DNA of 45,016 bases from an uncultured bacterium (GTDB taxonomy: Bacteria > Patescibacteriota > Gracilibacteria > Absconditabacterales > Absconditicoccaceae). Position 1 is the first letter of the stretch; the number at the start of each line of letters is the position of its first letter. This document shows positions 39,804 through 45,016 of the stretch, one piece after another. The stretch spans positions 1-45,016 of the forward strand of contig CAIVEC010000026.1 in assembly GCA_903904875.1 (NCBI GenBank), given 5' to 3'. The translations under genes were made by a program, and so were the position numbers. The notes beneath the pieces are model-generated. The model saw only the letters and a program-made list of their open reading frames with translations, did no database searches and was not told the DNA's origin.

Positions 39804-40370
39804 ATGAGCAAAACGTACAATGTAACCAGAGAAGTTGCAGCAAAATCTTTAAATATATCTACAAGGACTATCGATAGATATATAAAAAGCGGGAAATTGT
39901 CCTACAAAAAAATCGCCAACAAAGTGTTATTGGCCAAAGAAGAAGTGATTTCGCTCAAACAAGAATTTGCAACGCTTCATCAAGAACTCAATACGGAAAT
40001 CATCAATCAGTGAAGTACAACAAGCACAAACTTAGCGAATAAAGGTGATTTGGAAAGCGCAATTGATCAAAAAATAGAGAAATTTTTCCTTATCTTCAAG
40101 GAAAAAGAAAAAATGCTTGAAGAAAAAAATAAGATGATTTTTGTCCTTCAGCAAAGGGTATCCGAACTTGAGACCAAGATTCAACATATGGTCGCCTTAC
40201 CTGATTACAACAAGGAAAAACAAGAAGCTATCATAGAAAAACAGAAGCTAGAAGAAAAGATAGGACAGCTCAAAAACATGATCAAAAGTGAAAAACTCAA
40301 AAATCTGATTTTTATCTGACTTTCGCTCATCTTTATCATCGTCGCAGGATTCTTCATTTTCAAAGGATAA
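39804..40370 (+). CDS. HTH DNA-binding protein with coiled coil and C-terminal membrane anchor
   Basis: The 188-residue protein has an N-terminal helix-turn-helix of the excisionase/MerR type (TREVAAKSLNISTRTIDRYIKSGKLSYKK). A central coiled coil of about 90 residues follows (KFFLIFKEKEKMLEEKNKMI onward), and the C-terminus is one transmembrane helix (IGLSLIFIIVAGFFIF). This places a DNA-binding head at the inner membrane. The coiled coil and anchor resemble the repeats of the next gene. One TGA codon falls in the linker and one just before the anchor. It stands alone between 87-bp and 147-bp gaps and ends with a terminator. The DNA target is unknown. Confidence 0.8.
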
Positions 40371-40408
40371 TTGAGACGCTAAGCCAAAATCCACAGATAT
40401 TTTCAATG

Positions 40409-40438
40409 AAACTCTGTCAAAAAGTACAGAGTTTTTTT
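40409..40438 (+). terminator. rho-independent terminator
   Basis: AACTCTGT and ACAGAGTT pair around a loop of 7 and are followed by seven T, 39 bp after the HTH gene. Confidence 0.88.
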
Positions 40439-40452
40439 ATCGCCAATTTGTA

Positions 40453-40480
40453 TTGACTTTTACTATAATATAATTATAGT
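40453..40480 (+). promoter_or_regulatory. promoter for the coiled-coil gene, with palindrome in spacer/-10
   Basis: TTGACT, a 16-bp spacer, then TATAGT, 37 bp upstream of the ATG. ACTATAATATAATTATAGT is a near-perfect palindrome covering the spacer and -10 and could be an operator. Confidence 0.6.
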
Positions 40481-40516
40481 ATAAAAGCATTTAACTCTCA
40501 TACTAATAGATAGAGC

Positions 40517-41611
40517 ATGTTAAAAACACTCATTCACTATCAAATGTATATTATCATAGGAATACTTGTATTCCCGATTTTTGCATTTATCATTTATTTC
40601 ACCAAAAACCTTATTGATAGGGCAAAGTTTGTCAGAACGCTCCATAATATGAAAAAACCGTTGATGGAAAGGATAAATAACATTGATGTTATCTATGAGA
40701 TAAAAGAAAAGAAGGAAGAGATGAATATGATCATTCATGATATCAAGGACAATATCGATGCGCTCAAACAAGAAATAAATGCATCACAAGAAGGTTTGGA
40801 ATTGGAAAAAATCGATCAGATAGAAAAAGAGATCACTATGTTTTATGAAAAAATGAAAACTCCTGAAAGAGAACAAATAAGGGAGCAAACACCAGTACCT
40901 GAAGAAACGGTAGTGGTACAAGAGACGCCGCAACAGGTATACCAGAAAGCGGTAATACAACAACAGGCATATCAATTACAGGCAAATCAGCAACAAACAT
41001 GACTCCATAAAGAACAGGTCAAAATCATGAACGAGAATATCAGCAAGTTTCTCGTGGTATATAGAGAAAAGGACAAAACCATCGAGGAAAAAAACAGATC
41101 AATAGACGAAAAAAACAAATCCATCTATATACTACAGCAAAAACTCAATGAAGCTGAACAGAGACTCAAGAAATTTATATCTGAACATCAGAACGATAAG
41201 AACAAAGACAGTATCATAGAAGAAAAAACAAAGGCTGTTACTATACTTCAGCAAAGACTACAGGAAGTAGAAAACAAATTTAGAAAGATAGCATTGCTTC
41301 ATAAGAGCATTACGGAAAAAGAGCAAATCAAGGATCAAATCATCGATGAGAAAAACAAATTTATCATAAGTCTCCAAAGCAAACTCAGTGATATAGAAGC
41401 AAAACTCCAGAACATGGTAACCATCAACGAAGACAATAAAGAGAAATTTTTGAATAGAAAACTTTTTGATATCGACAAACAGATCCAAGCAGAAAAAAGA
41501 AAAAACCGGATTTTCATCATCCTGTTCATTCTTTTCTTATTGGTAGGTATATGAGGATTTATCTTCGTCTACATGTACTATATACAAAATACTGGAGCAT
41601 ACATTATTTAA
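40517..41611 (+). CDS. long coiled-coil protein with membrane helices at both ends
   Basis: The 364-residue protein has an N-terminal transmembrane helix (YIIIGILVFPIFAFIIYF), a charged helical region, a Gln/Pro-rich linker near residues 120-162, then about 150 residues of coiled coil, and a C-terminal helix (IFIILFILFLLVGIGGFIFVYM). The coiled coil repeats the unit EKNKxIxxLQxxLxExExKL about three times, and its last copy with the anchor resembles the preceding HTH protein. Two glycines are TGA. The two genes look like paralogues that share their C-terminal half. A structural or sensing role at the membrane is possible; no known family recognised. Confidence 0.8.
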
Positions 41612-43538
41612 AATTATTAGGTGTAAATAGAGCAGTAAAAATTTCTCCAAATTCCTGCCTGCAGGTATCAAAGTTTTTGTTTCCCAATCGTTGCTTGAAA
41701 TTATAATGACAGAATCTTACCGTATTTTCTAGTCATTTTTCTGGCATACCCAGATAGGTTTCTATATCTCATTTTTTGAGGATAAAAACATTTTGTTTAT
41801 AAAGATTATCTATATTGGCAATCAGATATCTATATTTTTGTGGAAACATATTTCTAATCGTATCGACTAATTTATTATAATGACGATGTGTTTTTCCGCT
41901 TTTTTTGAGACCAGTATAATGAGATCTCGCTTGTTTATAATAATATCACAAATCATTTTGGGTCATAAATCCATAGTCTACGATATTATCCCAGTCACCG
42001 ATAAAATATGATTGCAAGCCGAACCTTGAAAGGAATTTATTTCGAACATTATAACTTCATTTACCATTGATATTGATGATCTCATAATCAGTAAGCTTAT
42101 CTTTTCGTTCTGGGAGCGTGTGGAGATATCTCAGATAATATTCAAAGAAATATTCATCGGTTTCACCTTCCACCATGATGATTTTATTGACGAAAAATAT
42201 CTTGGATAGGTTTTCAAACTTGAGTAAATGCACCAAGGTTGCCTCATCAGCAGATAAGGTAAGAAAAGGATTCTTTATTTTGGTTTCTCCGTTGATTTTT
42301 GAAAATCTATAGACGTTTCCGATATTCGATTCATTGATCAAGAGAGGAGAATAGGTAGAAACGATAAATTGCGTTCCTATATTCTGATTGATTTTTTCTA
42401 TCATCCTGGAAAAACTTCTTTGCATCTGCGGATGAAAATGTATTTCAGGTTCATCAATAAATATCATTCCATGATTGAGATCATAGCCATACATAGTGAA
42501 AATCATGGACAATAGTGATTGTTCTCCATCACTCAGTTCAGCAAACGTAGAAGATTGACCAAAAGTATCTACAAGAGTAAACGTAAGCAAATTATCAGCA
42601 TATTCGACCGTTAATGTTCTATCGAAATACTTTTTGATAATAAATACCAGACTCTTGTACAATTCTGCTTGTTCTAATATTTCCTTATAATTTTCTTTCA
42701 ATGGAGAACTTTGGGAAATAATATTCCAGATCTTTTTGGCACAAAGATAGAATCCGATATATGAATGATATTCAGAGGAATTTTTATTTCAGATAAAACT
42801 ATCCCAGGCATGAGGATCTATCGTATTGGAAACTTTTCTTAGGCTTCTGTTGGTTCCTATGAATCCAATACCGTTTTTGAGAGGGATCAACGGCTGTTCT
42901 TTATCCTTTTTTTCAAATTCATTGTAAATATCGATACAGATTTGCACAAGTTCTACGGTTTTTACATATAATAGTACAAATTGTTGCTGAGCAGATAGCA
43001 TTTTTTCATTGATGATGATTTTTTTAGCTTCTCCATCAAAAGAGCATTCCAAAACGAAAGAACTAGGAATGATGTGGATCTGTTCATCGGAAAATACAGG
43101 ATACTGAATATCTAGAATGCTGTATTTTTTGATAAGTTTATTCAGAAGATCAGCATATTTAGCGATATATTGCATATTATCATAATCATGTTCCGTGAGA
43201 GCAAACTGTACAATTGCTTTGGATTCCTTATCCTGGTATCTAAAATGTTTATGAAGTCATTCAGTGAATTGTTGATTTTGCTGGATGACGGTAGAAAGAT
43301 CAGCTTTTTTGGCAACCAAAATGAGCTTCTTGTCGTAGACATAATCATTTGTAAGACCAACCTTGAGTATTTGCTTAAGAACATACAAAAATCAACTCTT
43401 ACCTGCGCCATTTGGTCAGATAAGCACATTCACATTATTATTTTCCCTATTATAAAATTTAGTGCCTTCGACCTTGGAAAGATCGGGAAGATACGGAAAA
43501 CTTAAAAGGTTTGAAATTTTGATGTTGGTTAGTTGCAT
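41604..43538 (-). CDS. OLD-family ATPase-nuclease (AAA ATPase with TOPRIM domain)
   Basis: OLD proteins combine an ABC/SMC-like ATPase with a C-terminal TOPRIM nuclease; several act in phage defence. The 644-residue protein has Walker A GPNGAGKS at residues 41-48, signature LSDGEQSLLSM near 335, Walker B GMIFIDEPEIHFHP near 354, and switch VSTYSPLLI. The TOPRIM part has VEGETDEYFF near 454, DWDN near 516, and a late KGDIETYLG with the Glu/Lys pair. No UvrD-like GajB partner is adjacent, so it resembles solitary class 1 OLD. It is convergent with and overlaps the coiled-coil gene by 8 bp. The biological target here is not known. Confidence 0.88.
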
Positions 43539-43660
43539 AGAGCAAATAAGGAGTATAAATACTTGTATATTTGCACCAAATAAGTATATTCAAAATTGAT
43601 TTTTTTGCAAATTTGTAGGCTTGTCCGCCTCTGGCGGGTATTTACTTTTTACAAAAAACC

Positions 43661-43786
43661 ATGCAAGAATCCAAAGAAATAGGTCCGCATATCACTACGA
43701 AAGAAGAGCTTGACGCACTCTACAGAAATATCATCAATCAAAAAAATAGTGAACAGACAGAAATTCAGGAGCCAGAAAACCAATAG
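43661..43786 (+). CDS. possible small protein
   Basis: A 41-residue acidic frame (MQESKEIGPHITTKEELDALYRN...) begins at a good ATG. Its TAG stop is part of a GGGTAGA/TCTACCC hairpin (43784-43808). The composition is gene-like, but with this length it could be chance. No family recognised. Confidence 0.4.
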   Translation: MQESKEIGPHITTKEELDALYRNIINQKNSEQTEIQEPENQ

Positions 43787-43892
43787 GGTAGAGGATTTAT
43801 CTACCCTAGATAGAGAGGAAAAATATATTGTGATTGTACAAAAAATAAACAAAAAAAAGGACAAAGCGTTCTTTTTATTTTTTATTTTAAAA

Positions 43893-44756
43893 ATGGAATT
43901 AGAAAAAGCACAGATAGATAAAAGTTCCAAACAGAATACTTCTAAGATGCATTTTGAAAAAGTTCGTAAAGTATTAGAATTACATCAAACGTTTTCCAAA
44001 GAAAAAATAATTAATGATTCAGATGATAGGTATAGAGTAGATAGATATAATGCAAGTGAATATTTTGATATACATGAAAAACGGATACATAAGATTCACG
44101 AGTATTTTGATGAAATCAAAAAAAAGAAAGAGAAAATTATTTATGTGGATATCTGCGGTCGTGCAAGCGGTGAATGGATTTGAGCAGATAAAAGCTATTG
44201 CTTTTCATTTAAGACACCGGCAAGTAGAGAATTAATTGGAGAGATTAACTGCAAAATGCAAGGGAAAAAGAAACACGATGCTGTTTTTATAGATGGAGAT
44301 ATTTTCAATAGCAAGGATTTTGCAGATTTTATAGAAAAGATAAAAAGCGATGATAATAAGCCGGCTTTGGTGACATTTAATCCTATGGCCTGACTACAGG
44401 ATTATCGTCCATGGAGCCAAATCGAAGAAACCACGCCTATGTATAAGGAAGTCACGTTTCATCAATTAGAAAAAAGATTACAAGATATCGTTGAAATCCT
44501 GAAACCATGATGATATGTATATATAGAAAAGCCTTTCCAGTGAGAATGAATGGGAGAATTCTTAAGATGAATTCCACAAAATGAGCGAGAAATCTCACAA
44601 CAAGTAAAAAAAATGGCAAGAAAACTTAAATGTACCGTAGAAATTAGATCAGAGATAACTGGTCCTTATTATCTGCTTCGCAAGCCAGACAGAGGAGAGG
44701 ATTCATCCAGAAATAGATCACAAAATCAAAAAAAGACATCACTCTCAGAAAAATAA
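43893..44756 (+). CDS. class I SAM-dependent methyltransferase-like protein
   Basis: The 287-residue protein has a charged N-terminal helical region of about 90 residues. A Rossmann-like domain follows: IIYVDICGRASGEWIGAD as motif I (a loop less glycine-rich than usual), HDAVFIDGDIF with an acidic strand end, and the post-catalytic strand DIVEILKPGGYVYIEKPF that is characteristic of this superfamily. Two adjacent TGA codons write the GG of KPGG. The tail is Ser/Lys-rich. Frame continuity upstream of the ATG is open but crosses a T-rich hairpin, so ATG at 43893 is preferred. The substrate is unknown. Confidence 0.7.
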
Positions 44757-45016
44757 AATATATTCTTTCTGGAAATAGATCTACGAATCGATACAAATTC
44801 AACGTAAAGAACACAAATATCAGCTCAAAGTGAATTTCCCTTATTTTAGACCTTCTCATACTTCGCACAATATATCTTGTGCAAGGTAAAATATATTTCC
44901 AGCAATATTTATAAAATTCTTTTTCGTAAGAAAATATATAAGTTTAGAACTATATTTACTCAGAATATAGTTTTTTATTTTTCCGAAAACATCAAGATCA
45001 AAAAAACGTCCAAAAA
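44757..45016. other. 3' noncoding end of the window
   Basis: The last 260 bp contain a GCACAA-TATATC-TTGTGC dyad (44867-44884) and a terminator at 44948, but no frame with support. The minus-strand frame at 44644-44868 overlaps the methyltransferase and is probably a shadow. Confidence 0.5.
44948..44982 (+). terminator. rho-independent terminator
   Basis: AACTATATT and AATATAGTT pair around a 7-nt loop and are followed by a T-rich tract. It is about 190 bp after the methyltransferase stop. Confidence 0.75.

Noticed and set aside
44644-44868. Minus-strand frame of 74 codons at the window end
   Set aside because: It overlaps the coding end of the methyltransferase and is hydrophobic by antisense composition.

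Overview
The window comes from a bacterium that reads UGA as glycine (genetic code 25), which points to the Gracilibacteria / Absconditabacteria (SR1) branch of the Patescibacteria (CPR). Read with the standard code, most genes break into short pieces at TGA. Read with TGA = Gly they join into full-length proteins with conserved glycines in the right places: FtsZ, IF-2, peptidyl-tRNA hydrolase, SufB, SufC, PilB, MiaB, endonuclease III and others. Every gene reconstructed here ends in TAA or TAG, never TGA. The DNA is AT-rich and gaps are short. Recognisable Shine-Dalgarno motifs are rare. Several likely promoters are TTGACT/TTGCAT-type -35 boxes about 16 bp from a TATAAT-like -10.

Layout. 1-3535: end of a membrane protein, then infB-pth on the minus strand. 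3536-7016: an accessory pair, a glycine-rich beta-roll surface protein with about 35 UGA glycines, next to a Bacteroidota-type protein with a type IX secretion C-terminal domain and no UGA glycine at all. 7120-11656: trigger factor, an IVS-like element carrying a broken four-helix-bundle gene, a TIM-barrel isomerase-like protein, and a membrane-anchored EEP-family phosphatase/nuclease. 11760-16457: miaB, PRPP synthetase, uppS, dnaN. 16601-21779: a pseudopilin, a deoxyribosyltransferase-like protein, a nucleotidyltransferase-like protein, ftsA-ftsZ, and an isolated atpC. 22199-28528: a Trm11-like methyltransferase, a 1025-residue unknown protein with an SH3b-like domain, a PAP2 phosphatase, nth, tRNA-Arg(CCG), and a membrane-anchored resolvase-like nuclease. 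28769-33238: pilB-pilC with two secreted or anchored helical proteins. 33366-38763: sufC-sufB, a DUF1003 protein, a mutarotase, an AbiEi-like protein, and a NifU/SufU-like protein. 38764-45016: a hairpin-rich spacer, small membrane proteins, two related coiled-coil membrane proteins (one with a DNA-binding HTH), a solitary OLD-family ATPase-nuclease, and a methyltransferase.

How the genes work together. Translation (infB, pth, tig, miaB, tRNA), replication and division (dnaN, ftsA, ftsZ), cell-wall lipid carrier (uppS, PAP2), type IV pili (pilB, pilC, a pseudopilin and two unknown partners) and Fe-S assembly (sufC, sufB, NifU-like) form the core. The accessory content is the surface pair at 3840-6982, the IVS-like element at 8458-8873, the 1025-residue protein, and the 39-43.5 kb coiled-coil/OLD block, which is the best candidate for an undescribed system.

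All calls are by eye from translated motifs. No database search, folding program or codon statistics was run; counts of TGA codons and repeat matches are by hand.
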